From: Alisma plantago-aquatica
Lineage: Eukaryota; Streptophyta; Magnoliopsida; Alismatales; Alismataceae
Direction: 5' to 3'
Assembly (NCBI GenBank): GCA_963693085.1
Contig: OY856409.1
Location: forward strand, 243,464,558-243,528,557
Length of the DNA: 64,000 bases
Each line of letters begins with the position of its first letter. Position 1 is the stretch's first letter. Positions 1 through 12,564 of this stretch are shown in pieces. The translations under genes and the position numbers were made by a program. Under the pieces are notes generated by a model. That model was not told the origin of the DNA, did not search any database, and was given only the letters and a program-made list of their open reading frames with translations.

Positions 1-210
1 GAGCCCAATATCTTTCTTATATCCATAGTATGCCAAGAATTTGTTACAAATTGTTCGATCACCTTAGCTACAACATATATACTTAGGAAAACAATATTTG
101 TATATGCCACACAACAAACATTAACATGCTAACAAAATTTTGATTCGTTTCAAACACCATATACAAACTTTTTCTGCCCAGACCTGAGAGTACAGGGATG
201 ACTCTAGGAC
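1..210 (-). mobile_element. Gypsy-type LTR, distal piece, cut by window edge
   Basis: Read on the minus strand, this piece continues the LTR at 12565-17088; the two were separated when the LARD at 211-12559 inserted. The minus strand contains a stretch reading TCATCCCTGTACTCTCAGGT (about 185-205) that also occurs near the end of the solo LTR at 55804-60125, around 59786, which places this piece close to an LTR 3' end. The true end lies outside the window. No coding sequence is present. Confidence 0.55.
206..210. repeat. Target site duplication AGGAC, left copy
   Basis: Five bases AGGAC lie immediately before the TGTAACATACC start of the LARD and recur at 12560-12564 directly after its last base. 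A perfect 5-bp duplication at both outer ends shows one integration event of the whole element. Confidence 0.9.
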
Positions 211-2684
211 TGTAACATACCAAATTTTAGACTTTTTGCCTTTTTGGTCATCTTTTTCAAATTTTCCTCTCATTTCTATCCTCTTTGGTCATACTGTTTA
301 ATTTGTGGATAATATAAATGCCAAATGAGCATTTATTCACCTTTTCTGTCAAAATTTGGGTTTTATGCACAAATACCTCAGTGAAAGCTTAGTAATGGTT
401 TTAATATGCAAAATGTCCACTCAAGTGATAAAAATAATAAATAAATTCATCCTAGAACTTTCTAGTGCTTTTTAGAATATGAAAAAGAAAGGAAATCCCG
501 AAATATACATAAAGGAGATGAGAAATGTAATAATTGGAGATAATATGGGATATAATGGATAAAAGGTGATAATGAGGAATATATTGTCTCAAAAATCATA
601 AGTGGAAATCAATGAAGATAATTTCGATATCAATCTCGTTTTCTTGATTTAAAAGAAACATAAGGGCCAAGTATCACCTAATTTGGAAGATAAAAGCATA
701 TGTTAAAGTCTTTATTAAAAGAAAATATGAGATAAGCCAATAAGGTGAAATAAAATATCTATTGTTCTCAAATTGGAAAACTAACTCTACATTCGTAATC
801 TAAGCATGGAAATAAGCTTTTGGGAAAATTTTCATCTAATTTGATCAATGTTTAATATTTTATTTTATTCAGGAGAGAGAAAATGACTTAAAGACCAAAA
901 ATATTAAATATATATTGAAACAAATTAATTAAGGCCAAACTCGTGTTCCAAACATTTATTATTACTTATAGACCAAGTTTTACATTTTTAGAAAGTTTCT
1001 AGATGCCTCTAATAAATTAAAAGGATAAATAAGTGATAAAATTTAAATGAATTAAATAAAATAATAAAAGTCTTCAAAAAAATAAAATAATACCAAATTC
1101 ATATTATACACGTTAAAATAGATATTTGGGTGAATTTTAACTCAATTTGGAAAATATTTTATGTGAAGATGAATTTAGGAGAGAGAAAGTGTGCAAAATC
1201 TTCAAATCATTAATTAAAATAACAAACAAATGAAGTTAATAACAAATTCATGTTCCATATATTTTTCTATTCTTGAGAGTGAAGTTTCACATTAATTGAT
1301 AATTATATAAGTCTCTAATATATAAAGAAAGAGGAAATATGAATTACTTTAAAGGAATTAAATAAAATACTTACAATTCCCAAAAATGAAAACTAATGTT
1401 ACAATTGGGATCTACATGTATTAAATAGTATAGGGTTCAATTTTATATTTAACTGGATAACGCTTGCTTTCCCAATTGAATTGATATTTAAAGTCCTAAT
1501 TACCATAGGTTTTAATAGTGGTATTTGATTAAACAAATTAATGATTTCCTAAACCAAACGTAACGCAACACTGTGTTACTTCCTCTTCCTCCAACTTGAC
1601 CTCACGTTTCCCCCCTTCCAAAATGAGAAACGCCCAATGCAACAGACGTCTCCCCCCTTCCTCTCCATATCCTATTTATCTCCCCCCCCTTCATTCCTTT
1701 TCTCATCAAACACACGAAGCCCTAACCGCCCAACCTACCCTCACCTTGCGTCCAACCATGGCATGCAATGCCAGACAGAGTTGAGGATCATTGGGCAGCG
1801 TCGCCTCCTCTCTTCTTCTTTATCTCCATAAACGACGCTTGAAACTCACCGCCCAACTACCTCGATGTTGCGTTGACGTCGTCAACACCTTCCCATCTGA
1901 CCCTTGACGTCCAACAGCCCCCGACGCTGCGTCGACGTCACTAACATCTGCCCAAACGATGCCTCGACACTACGTTAGCGTCACTACCACCTGCCCTTCT
2001 GATGCCCTGACGCTGCGATGCCCCGACGCCCCGACGCCCTGACGCCCCGACGCCACTTCCAGAGCAACCCTGACGCCATCACACACTCACAGCGGGGCAT
2101 CATAGCCACCAAGTGCAACGCAGTCGACCTTGACAGCTACGCTGTCATTCGCAACCACTAGATCTGCAACACCATGACGTTTGCAAACACCTCCATTCAA
2201 CCTGATGATGGTGACTCATTACATGTTGCTTCTTCCTGGGTCACATGATCATAGAGAACGTGATGGTGTGTTTGGGTCCCCATCTTGTTGTGAATCAACC
2301 AGACATGCAACCCCCATGGTAACTCTAGACATATAAGTCTTCATTTCACTTTCAATAGTTTTGTTTTAGAAAATAGATTATAAAGATGGGATAAGTATGG
2401 AGTAAGGATAATCTAGTTATTTAAAACCATAACATGAACTAGTCAATTATCTTACCTATCAACTTTGTTGTATATAAATGTAAATATTAGATTGCATGAA
2501 ATCAAACCTGTAATGATACGTTAAAGTGGAGACTTGATATTAAATAGAAGATATTATATAAGACCCGGGTGGATTGATATCCAAAATGATTAATAAATCA
2601 CCCTAATTTCTTATTATATACTTACCAAACCCTAAGAATCATTAATGGGTGTATCCTTGTGTTAATGTATCCTTTACATTAGAA

Positions 2685-2736
<52 letters not shown>

Positions 2737-4240
2737 TGCATTACATGATAATTAGAAATACATATGGATCTAGGGAACACTCTCATCTAAATTAATCCAT
2801 GGGAACTTGAAATCTATATAAGAATTCATCTAATGATATTGTCTTCTTAAGAATTAAATAGTAAAAAAAAGAGATAATAATGTGTAAAGGAATATACTTT
2901 TATAAACATATATCTAGATGACATGTTAGTTTGATCAAAGCATGTGTATATTAGTGAACCTCATAAATATTCATATGGAATATACTTAAACCAAAAAACA
3001 TGGTAAGCATGATGTTAGGAATAATATGGAATCACATCATTAAACCTATATTGGAAGCATATATATTATTATCCACATACATGAGTTACATAAACTTATG
3101 TGACAAAATATTGGTAACTAGAACTAAGATAGATATGTAAAGCATCACATATTATCTCAACAAAGATTAAAATCATAAACCATAACATGACATTACATGG
3201 TCGGGAATTGGGTAATAATAATATAAAAATATAATAGGAACGAATATGTTCACTTTGACTTGGCTAATATACATAATGTCTTTCTAGGATGAAAGGTTGA
3301 CTTTGTGGACCAAAGTATACTATTCGAGTTAACCTTTATTTGTGAAAAGAGGTATGTGCATCTACACCTTCAGTTGGGAAATTATTTATACCATTACCTA
3401 TGTTCCTTAATGAGGCTTAATCTGACCTAATCCATTATTCTTGAAACCTAATTTATTCATGCCTCAAAAATCAGTTGTAGTATTATCTTGTTTGGGTTTT
3501 TATACCCCACTGCCATGTTATATAAATCCTTTGATTAATCTTGCCATAACTCTTTTTCTAGCATGTAGTTATATGTTCTATTTAATCATAAAGTAGTGGT
3601 ATTTATGTACAACCACCCACAGAGGGCATGTATATAATCGCCCTAGGGGAATGTTTATAATTCTCCCCATAATATTATAGGTAACTGGAAATGTCTTATT
3701 CTCCCCTCACCTAAGGTTAGAGGTTCGGTAGGTGCCTCAACCCTACTTAGTTAGGTAGACATATTAATTTACATGCAAATCCTTTATTTACTTTTGTTAT
3801 TGGCAAGTTTCCTTAATTAAAGCCTCATTCTCTTGATGTCTCATCTTTTGATGAATCCCTAGCCTGATTTACTTGTTATATTTATCTTGTCACCTTTAGT
3901 ATAGTTTAGTGACACATAATTTTATTTTCCTTCCCTCTTGCTGGGTGCTTTCCCAACCACCCAGATGTGGAGGAAGGTGATGGATAAGGCATGAAGATCT
4001 TAGCATTGACATGGACTAGCTGATGGATATGTTGCTTGGAGACAAAAGTGGAGTAGTCTAGACTTCCCTCTATCTAGATCCTAGTTGTGTATGATGATGT
4101 AACCCTAAAAGGGAGAATTTGATGTATTTTTGTACAATATTTTATGAAATTGAATATAGTCAGAAAATGTTTATTTCGTTGCTTTCCAATGGTGTTATGT
4201 TTACCAAATTTAGTAAAGGGGTGATCTCACACTCTTTACA
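211..4240 (+). repeat. LARD-1 5' LTR
   Basis: This 4030-bp LTR starts TGTAACATACC and ends CTCTTTACA. It matches 6343-12559 almost line by line once the LINE is removed, with a few substitutions per 60 bases by eye. A GC-richer block at about 1560-2120 is rich in CGACG and CCCCGACGCC and follows a CTATTTATC sequence (about 1672) that could serve as TATA box, so this is the likely leader region. The short open frames here (for example 1596-1831) are not conserved in length in the other LTR and I do not call them genes. Confidence 0.88.
2689..2734. repeat. (TA)n microsatellite in LARD-1 5' LTR
   Basis: An uninterrupted TA run of about 46 bp. The matching run in the 3' LTR (10998-11053) is about 10 bp longer, so it changed length after insertion. 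Confidence 0.9.
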
Positions 4241-4243
4241 ACA

Positions 4244-4256
4244 TGGTATCAAATCC
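4244..4256 (+). other. LARD-1 primer binding site (initiator Met tRNA type)
   Basis: Three bases after the 5' LTR lies TGGTATCAAATCC. Its first eight bases equal the plant Met-initiator primer site TGGTATCA; the rest has diverged. It fixes the plus orientation of the element. Confidence 0.8.
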
Positions 4257-6328
4257 CATGGTAGTCGAAATCTGGCTATTTCGGTTTTGTCTCCCTAATT
4301 AGAACCATAGACTTGCATAGTTTTCTCTAAGTGACAGGGTTAACCTAGATTTGATCTACCTTGATGAAAGGTTGACTTAGGACCCTATAATTCCACATTA
4401 AAATATTGATGAATAAAACCCTAAAATAATTATAACTAAAACATGCATAACTTGATGTTGTTAGGGTTGCCTTTATGCAACTGTTAGGGCATGAAGTTGA
4501 AGTGAAGGTGTCTAGAAAGGATCAGGGTTTTGAGGGCTGGCAATATTTTCCTCCGTGCCACTAGCTTGGTTTACGAGGACTCCCGTGCCCATATGATACC
4601 GGCCTGGCCTGAGATAATATGAATTGTCCAAAATAGTTTGGTTTTAGGTAATAGTAACCTTAGACATATATGTTGGATATATTTGAGAAATTTAATAGGT
4701 CGACCTAGTCTTTCAGGTGTGATAACCTTGAGACTTGTTTGAGGATATATACCCTATATAGTTCCTTATATCCCTTAGGACCACATGCTTGGATAAGTTT
4801 ATCCACAGAACCTAGACCTTGCAGTTTGGGTGTTTGGGAAGATATCAGAGTGTGTAGTGGTAGCATGATGGATCTTGAGAATGGTTTAGTTAGACTTATC
4901 CTTTAACCCTAGTTAGTTTGATTTGATAGGTCGAACCCTTTAAGGGGTGGAGTATGGTTAGGTTGGATGTTCAAGTGGTTAGATTTTGAGGACGGAATCC
5001 TATTTAGGGATATGGAACCCTATAACGTCTTGAAATCTATCTACTCTATCTTTAGAAACCCTAACTCCATAAATAGGAGGTTAGTAGGCTTGGATCCTTG
5101 GTCTTGACCAAACATGTCATAATGGTAACCCTAACATACTTGTTTACATATTAATGAACATGTAATGGTCATCTAATGAATAATTCATATGTTTAAACCA
5201 TAATAATTATCCAATGCACAAAATATGGATATCAATGCTAATTGTCAATATGTAAGTTGTTGATAATGTCATGAACCTATAAACCCTAATTATATGATGA
5301 GAATGGTAATTGTAACCTAATGCATGCTAAGGATGGATAAGTGAAAATAAGGGTCATGTTGACCTAAGCCATAACTTGCAATAATCTAACCCTAATCTAT
5401 ACATCTTTAATGCCTTTCATGATACATTAATGATATTAAGATCCATAATCAGTTAACATACTTTGATACACATAAATGATATATATATATATATATATAA
5501 TCATCTAATCACATATTAATCAAGTCATCAATATAAAATGCAAGTTACATTATTATCTAATACACATGTGATTAGTCACTTAATGTGAATCAATTCATTG
5601 ATAAGTAATATGTCTCACCTTGATCATTAAAATACATGTAATGGCTTCCATATGAATATGAAATGATTGAATCCACATATATGTGAAAAATCAATAATAT
5701 AAATGAATAAATATCAGGAAATGATTAATGATGACATTAACATGGGAAATAAATATAATGTGACAATGTTTAATATGAATATAAGTAACTAATGTGACAT
5801 TAATTGAAATAATTGTATGCTTAACCACGAATTGAATAGAATGTCTTATTTCATGTAAAATAATTTGTTATAATTAATAAAGTGGTAATATGAGGATAAT
5901 GAAGTATAAATCTGAATTATTAAGGGCAATGATCAAATATAATAATGAATGTGGAGATAATTGAGTAACCTCTAATTGTGCGTAATAATGAAATATAACC
6001 CCTTTTGGCAATAAAGTGTATATGGCATGATGTAATTAATATAATGATGATAATATGATATCATAAAGAGTATAATGTTAATAAGCCAAAAATGTAAATA
6101 ATGTTAAATCTCCTAAAAAAATGTCTTAATAATGGACCCTAGGTGATCCATGAGAACCCGACCTATGATTAGTTGATGTATGTGAAATTTCTGAACCCTT
6201 AGGTGTAGTTGAAGTATGAGTTGTTTGGTGGAAGTTATGGTTGGAGAAACAACCTAAAATTTGGTGATGTGAGGTTGCACACTCACCCTTCCCTAATTGC
6301 TAGTGATTTCGGGGATGAAATTGTCTTT

Positions 6329-6342
6329 AAGGGGTGGAGTGT
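6329..6342 (+). other. LARD-1 polypurine tract
   Basis: AAGGGGTGGAGTGT directly abuts the TGTAACATACC start of the 3' LTR, the expected place and composition for the plus-strand primer. The second LARD has nearly the same tract (54136-54150, minus). Confidence 0.82.
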
Positions 6343-7433
6343 TGTAACATACCGAATTTTAGACTTTTTGCCTTTTTGGTCATCTTTTTCATCTTTTCCT
6401 TTCATTTCTATCCTCTTTGGTCGTTCTGTTTGATTTGTGGATAATATAAATGCCTAATGAGCATTTTTTCACCTTTTCTCTCAATATTTGGATTTTATGC
6501 ACAAATACCTTAGTGAAAGCTTAGTAACGGTTTTAATATGCAAAATGTCCACTCAAGTGATAAAAAGAATAAATAAATTCGTCCCAGAAATTTCTAGTGC
6601 TTTTTAGAATATGAAAAAGAAAGGAAATCCTAAAATATACATAAAGGAGATGATAAATGTAATAATTGGAGATAATATGGGATATAATGGATAAAAGGAG
6701 ATAATGAGGAAAATATTGTCTCAAAAATCATAAGTGGAAATCAATGAAGATAATTTGGATATGAATCTCATTTTCTTGATTTAAAAGAAACTTAAGGGCC
6801 AAGTATCACCTAATTTGGAAGATAAAAGCATATATTAAAGTCTTTATTAAAAGAAAATAGGAGATAAGCCAATTAGGTGAAATAAAATATCTAATGTTCT
6901 CAAATTGTAAAACTAACTCCACATTCGTAATCTAAGCATGGAAATAAGATTTTGGGCAAATCTGCATCTAATTTGATCAATGTTCAATATTTTATTTTAT
7001 TCAGGAGAGAGAAAATGACTTAAAGACCAAAAATATTAAATATATATTGAAAAAAATTAATTAAGGCCAAACTCATGTTCCACACATTTATTATTACTTA
7101 TAGACCAAGTTTGCATTTTTAGAAAGTTTCTAGATGCCTCTAATAAAGGAAAAGGATAAATAAGTGATAAAATTTAAATGAATTAAATAAAATAATAAAA
7201 GTCTTCAAAAAAATAAAATAATACCAAATTCATATTATACGCATTAAAATAGATCTTTGGATGAATTTTGACTCAATTTCAAAAATATTTTATGTGAAGG
7301 TGAATTTAGGAGAGAGAAACTGTGCAAAATCTTCAAATCATTAATTAAAATAACAAATAAATGAAGTTAATAACAAATTCATGTTCCATATATTTTTTTT
7401 TGCTTAAGAGTGAAGTTTCACATTAATTGATAA

Positions 7434-7447
7434 TTATATAAGTCTCT
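7434..7447. repeat. LINE target site duplication, left copy
   Basis: TTATATAAGTCTCT is present here and again at 9638-9651, while the uninterrupted 5' LTR has the sequence once (about 1305-1318). The single pre-insertion copy proves the duplication. Confidence 0.9.
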
Positions 7448-9637
7448 TTTTTTTTGGAGAAGTTAGGAGGCTTTATTATTCATCCCGTCCTCCTCTTGCA
7501 GGTCCAAACTCAAAGTTAACTACATTATCAGCAACAAAATTTAATTTGGTAGGACTCCTACCATTACAGAGAAAGGAGGGAATGTTGAGACCCACAGGGT
7601 CGAGGGGAGATGTTGTGTAGGTACAACTCTCCTTTTGGTTTTGGAGGTGATGCTTAGCCAAAGCATCAACAATACATGTTTTCTATCTTGGTACCTTGAC
7701 AACGCAAGTGTCAGGCATACCTTCTAGCATCTTATTTATAGATATGAGCCATGGATAGAAAACAGGTTCTCATCCGCCACACATTCAATTGCTTTCATAG
7801 CTTTATAACTATCCGTTAGTATTGTCGCTGGTTGCAGAGAGTTCCTTGAGAAGATCTTCAGTGCAAAATCAATAGCTAGTATTTCGGCTTCAGTGACGGA
7901 CTGGGTTTCAATATTCACGGCAGCCCCTCCCTTCCATTTGCATGTGTAATCAAGCCATGCCACTGCAATTGCAGATTTCTCACCTTTCATGGCTGCATCC
8001 ACTACTAGGATATCCTGCTCTCCGTGAGGTTCCCAACCATAGTCCTGATTGTCATCCGCTTCTTTACAGATTCCAGCAATGCTTTCTTTGGACTTATAAA
8101 TTTGTTCATATAGATATTGAGTTTGAAAGACTTGATGGTCGACTCCCATCCATTTTTTATCAAACACCATAGCATTTCTGGCCTTCTAGATGGTCCAGCA
8201 GGTGGTCATGAAACATATAGCTTTTTCCTTTTCCCCTTGTAGATTCGTCATAAGCCATTCCTGTGTACTCTCCGCAATGGCAGAAACAGCTGGGTGTTCT
8301 CTCTCCCAAACTTCTTTTGCATATGGGCAGAGATACAAAGCATGAAGAGTGTCTTCCTCCTGGGCTTTACATCTCGGGAAGCTTGTAGACTCAGTTAGTT
8401 TATGTTGTTTTCTATGATAGTTTGTCATGATAGCTTCCTGTGCTACTAACCATATGAAGGTCTGGATTTTGCTGGGAAGATCTGATTGCCAAATGCACGT
8501 CCATAGTTTATTAACAGGGTACTGGATATCCTCGTGGATCAGTCGATAAGCCGAGGAAGTTCAACAGTTTCCACCCTCAACATGGAGCCATATGTGCTTG
8601 TCTTTGCCTTTCTCAGTGGCTGGGACATGCCATTTACGAATTTCTTTGACACATTTATCTGGTAGGAAGTTGTTTAAAAAATCAACATCCCAAGATCCAT
8701 TCAGGTTTCGCAGACTCGCTACAGTTAAATAAGAAATATCAGAGCTAATGGGTTTGGTTGCTATACTAGAGAGTTCCTAAAAACCTAGAACCCAGTGGTC
8801 TGTCCACACCATGGTGTCCTGTCCATCATTGATCACTTTTCGGCTATTATCCTTGATGAAACCCATCCCAAATTGCATGCTTCTCCAGAGAGAAGTAGAT
8901 ATTCCCTTTTTGTTGGATGTGTAGTGTCTGTACTTGTAATTTAGGCACTTTGTCCATAAAGAATTCTTGTTGGTCATATACTTCCAAGTGTTCTTCCAAA
9001 GTAGAGCTTTGTTCCAGTCTACCATAGATTTTATTCCCAAGCCTCCATTCTCCATGTTGGTGCTGACCTTGTGCCACACAACAAGGGACATAGGTTGGTT
9101 TTTATGGTCTCCTCCCCAGATAAATTTACGGATTGTTCTGTCAAGCTTGGAGCAAATAGAAATAGGGATGTTTCCAGTCTGCATGACATAAGTGGGTTGG
9201 GTAGTAAGTACTAATTTAGCCAGGTAGATTCGCCCGCCTAAAGATAACATTTTTGCTTCCCAGCCATTGATGTGATTCTCCATATTTTTCACTATAAAAG
9301 AGTATGTTTTCTTATTGATCTTCTTATGTAAAAGAGGGACGCCCAAGTATTTTCCCAAATCATCAGTTTCTGGTATGCCACTAGTTGTGCAGATTGCCGT
9401 TCTAGTAGTTCTATTAACACTCGAGGAGAAATAGATTTTGGATTTCTCAATCGAAATTTGTTGACCTGATGCCTCCTCAAAGAGACGAAAACAATTATTG
9501 ATAACATTGATTTGCTCCACCGATGCTTTAGCAAAAACTATGATATCATCTGCAAACATGATATGGGATATATGCAGTTCTTGCTGAGTAAGCTTGATTG
9601 GTTTCCATTTGTTGGCTTTAACCTGCTGCTGAATGAG
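7448..9637 (-). mobile_element. 5'-truncated LINE (non-LTR retrotransposon) inserted in LARD-1
   Basis: A 2190-bp insertion, absent from the matching place of the other LTR, is flanked by a 14-bp duplication. Its left end is a short T run (7447-7455), which is the A tail on the minus strand. The minus strand then encodes, from 5' to 3', the second half of a reverse transcriptase, a zinc-binding RT-associated region and an RNase H. The 5' end is cut inside the RT domain at 9637, the usual result of incomplete target-primed reverse transcription. Domain content fits the plant L1-type LINEs that carry an RNase H. Confidence 0.9.
7476..9637 (-). pseudogene. LINE ORF2 remnant: RT (partial), zf-RVT region, RNase H
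   Basis: One minus frame runs from the 5' cut to about 7750. It starts inside the RT, and the catalytic FADD motif is seen at about 9545-9559. It continues with KYLGVPL and WEAKMLSLGGR (RT thumb region), then a zinc-binding-like stretch with C..C...H spacing near 8290-8360, then WTI-stop-KARNAMVF, then an RNase H core with DAAMKG and TEAEILAIDFAL (about 7850-8030). In-frame stops are at 8777-8779 (TAG), near 8563 (TGA replacing Trp) and at 8186-8188 (TAG replacing Trp). A frameshift near 7750 moves the tail into the frame containing DALAKHHLQ, with another TAG at 7683-7685. It is not functional. The RNase H at the C-terminus is the usual order in plant LINEs. Confidence 0.88.
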
Positions 9638-9651
9638 TTATATAAGTCTCT
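9638..9651. repeat. LINE target site duplication, right copy
   Basis: TTATATAAGTCTCT, identical to 7434-7447. The LTR sequence resumes with CATATATTAAGAAAGAG as in the 5' LTR. Confidence 0.9.
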
Positions 9652-10993
9652 CATATATTAAGAAAGAGAAAATATGAATTACTTTAAAGGAATTAAATAA
9701 AATACTTAGAATTCCCAAAAATGAAAACTAATGTTACAATTGTGATCTACATGTATTAAATAGTATAGGGTTCAAATTTTATATTTAACTGGATAATACT
9801 TTCTTTCCCAATTGAATTGATATTTAAAATACTAATTACCATAGGTTTTAATAGTGGTATTTGATTAAACAAATTAATGATTTCATAAACCAAACGCAAT
9901 GCAACGCTGCGTTACTTCCTCTTCCTCCAACTTGACCTCACATTTCCCCCCTTCCAAAACGAGCAACGCCCAACGCAACAGACGTCGCCCCCCTTCCTCT
10001 CCATATCCTATTTATCTTCCCCCCTTCATTCCTTTTCTCCTCAAACACACGAAGCCTAACCGCCCAACATACCCTCACCTTACGTCCAACCATGGGAGCA
10101 ATGCCAGACAGAGTTGAGGATCGTTGGGTAGCGTCGCCTCCTCTCTTCTTCTTTCTCTCACTGAACTACACCTGAAACTCGACACCCAGCTACCCCGATG
10201 TTGTATCGGCGTCGTTAACACCTTCCCATCTGACCCTTGACATCCAGCAGCCCCCGATGTTGCATCGACATCACTAACATCTACCCAACCGATGCCTCGA
10301 CACTGCGTTAGCATCACTACCACCTACCCTTCTGATGCCCCGACGCCCCGGTGCCCACAACACCACTTCCAGAGCAACCCTGATGCCATCACACACTGAC
10401 AACAGGGCATCGTAGCCACCAAGTGCAATGTCGTCGACCTTGACAACTACGTTGTCATTCGCAACCATAGATCTGCAACACCATGACATTTGCAAACACC
10501 TCCATTCAACCTGACGTTGGTGACTCATTACATGTTGCTTCTTCCTGGGTCATATGATCATAGAGAACGTGATGATGTGTTTGGGTCCCCATCTTGTTGT
10601 GAATCAACCAGACATGCAACCCCCATGGTAACTCTAGACATGTAAGTCTTCATTTCACTTTCAATAGTTTTGTTGTAGAAAATATATTATAAAGATGGCA
10701 TAAGTATGGAGTAAGGATAATCTAGTTATTTAAAACCATAACATGAACTTGTCAATTATCTTACCTATCAACTTTTTTGTATACAAATGTAAATATTAGA
10801 TTGCATGAAATCAAACCTGTAATGATACGTTAAAGTGGAGACTTGATATTAAATAGAAGATATTGTATAAGACTCGGGTGGATTGATATCCAAAATGATT
10901 AATGAATCACCCTAATTGCTTATTGTATACTTACCGAACCCTAAGAATCATTAATGGTTGTATCCTTGTGTTAATGTATCCTTTACATTAGAA

Positions 10994-10997
<4 letters not shown>

Positions 10998-11053
<56 letters not shown>
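10998..11053. repeat. (TA)n microsatellite in LARD-1 3' LTR
   Basis: TA run of about 56 bp, the counterpart of 2689-2734. Confidence 0.9.
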
Positions 11054-11055
<2 letters not shown>

Positions 11056-12559
11056 TGCATTGCATGATAATTAGAAATACATATGGATCTAGGGAACACT
11101 CTCATCTAAATTAATCCATGGGAACTTGAAATCTGTATAAGAATTCATCTAATGATGTTGTCTTCTTAGGAATTAAATAGTAAAAAAAAGAGAGATAATA
11201 ATGTGTAAAGGAATATACTTTTATAAACATATATCTAGATGACATGTTAGTTGGATCAAAGCATGTGTATATTAGTGAACCGAATAAATATTCACATGGA
11301 ATATACTTACACCAATAAACATGGTAAGCATGATGTTAGGAATAATATGGACTCACATCATTAAACCTATTTTGGAAGCATATATATTATTATCCACATA
11401 TATGAGTTACATAAACTTATGTGATTAAATATTGGTAACTAGAACTAAGATAGATATGTAAAGCATCACATATTATCTCAAAAAATATTAAAATCATAAA
11501 CCCTAACATGACATTACATGGTCGGGAATTCGGTAATAATAATATAAAAATATAATAGGAACGAATATGTTCACTTTGACTTAGCTAATATACATAATGT
11601 GTTTCTAGGATGAAAAGTTGACTTTGTGGACCAAAGTATACTATTTGAGTTAACATTTATGTGTGAAAAGAGGTATGTGCATCTACACCTTCAGTTGGGA
11701 AATTATTTATACCATTACCTATGTTCCTTACTGAGGCTTAATCTGACCTAATCCATTATTCTTGAAACCTAATTTATTCATGCCTCAAAAATCAGTTGTA
11801 GTATTATCTTGTTTGGGTTTTTATACCCCACTGCCATGTTATATAAATCATTTGATTAATCTTGCCATAACTCTTTTTGTAGGATGTAGTTATATGTTCT
11901 ATTTAATCATAAAGTAGTGGTACTTATGTACAACCACCCACAGAGGGAATGTATATAATTGCCCTAGGGGAATGTTTATAATTCTTCCCATAATATTATA
12001 GGTGACTTAGAATGTTTTATTCTTCCCTCTCCTAAGGTTAGAGGTCCGGTAGGTGCCTCAACCCTACTTAGTTAGGTAGACATATTAATTTACATACAAA
12101 TCCTTTTTTACTTTTGTTATTGGCAAGTTTCCTTAATTAAAGCCTCATTTTCTTGATGTCTCATCTTTTGATGAATCCCTAGCCTGATTTACTTGTTATA
12201 TTTATCTTGTCACCTTTAGTATAGTTTAGTGAGACATACTTTTATTTTCCTTCCCTCTTTCTAGGTGCTTTCCCAACCACCCAGATGTGGAGCAAGGTGA
12301 TGGATAAGGCATGAAGATCTTAGCATTGACATGGACTAGCTGATGGATATGTTGCTTGGAGACAAAAGTGGAGTAGTCTAGATTTCCCTCTATCTAGATC
12401 CTAGTTCTGTATGATGATGTACCTTAAAAGGGAGAATTTGATGTGTTTTTGTACAATCTTTTATGAAATTGTATATAGTTAGAAAATTTTTATTCCGCTG
12501 CTTTTCAATGGTGTTATGTTTACCAAATTTAATAAAGGGGTGATCTCACACTCTTTACA

Positions 12560-12564
12560 AGGAC
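12560..12564. repeat. Target site duplication AGGAC, right copy
   Basis: AGGAC follows the last base of LARD-1 and equals 206-210. Confidence 0.9.

Larger units (their letters stand above)
4241..6342 (+). other. LARD-1 non-coding interior
   Basis: About 2.1 kb between the LTRs. All frames are broken by frequent stops and no retroviral protein motif is visible. Short sequences containing CCCTAA or TTAGGG recur in the first half, and a short AT run lies at about 5480-5500. The function would be RNA-level only (packaging, priming), inferred from the LARD class. Confidence 0.8.
211..12559 (+). mobile_element. Complete LARD-type non-coding LTR retrotransposon (LARD-1)
   Basis: Two long direct repeats (211-4240 and 6343-12559) begin TGTAACATACC and end CTCTTTACA, so they have the TG...CA ends of LTRs. 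They are flanked outside by the duplication AGGAC. Directly after the first is a primer site starting TGGTATCA, and directly before the second is a purine tract. The interior (4241-6342, about 2.1 kb) has stops in every frame and no gag, protease, integrase or RT motif, so the element depends on another element's proteins. LTRs of about 4 kb around a non-coding interior match the LARD class. Primer site, tract and ends suggest a Ty3/Gypsy parent, which is inference. The 3' LTR is longer only because a LINE sits in it. Confidence 0.88.
6343..12559 (+). repeat. LARD-1 3' LTR, interrupted by a LINE
   Basis: Same start and end as 211-4240. Removing the LINE (7448-9637) and one 14-bp duplication leaves 4013 bp, close to the 4030 bp of the 5' LTR. 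The AATAAA-containing end TAATAAAGGGGTGATC lies about 30 bp before the LTR end. The GC-richer block is repeated at about 9890-10400. Confidence 0.88.

Noticed and set aside
4400..5450. Telomere-like CCCTAA/TTAGGG motifs as an interstitial telomere
   Set aside because: They are single scattered motifs, not tandem runs, and occur in several LTR families here.
6209..6433. Plus frame across the LARD-1 purine tract and 3' LTR start
   Set aside because: It spans two functional element junctions and has no motif; a chance frame.
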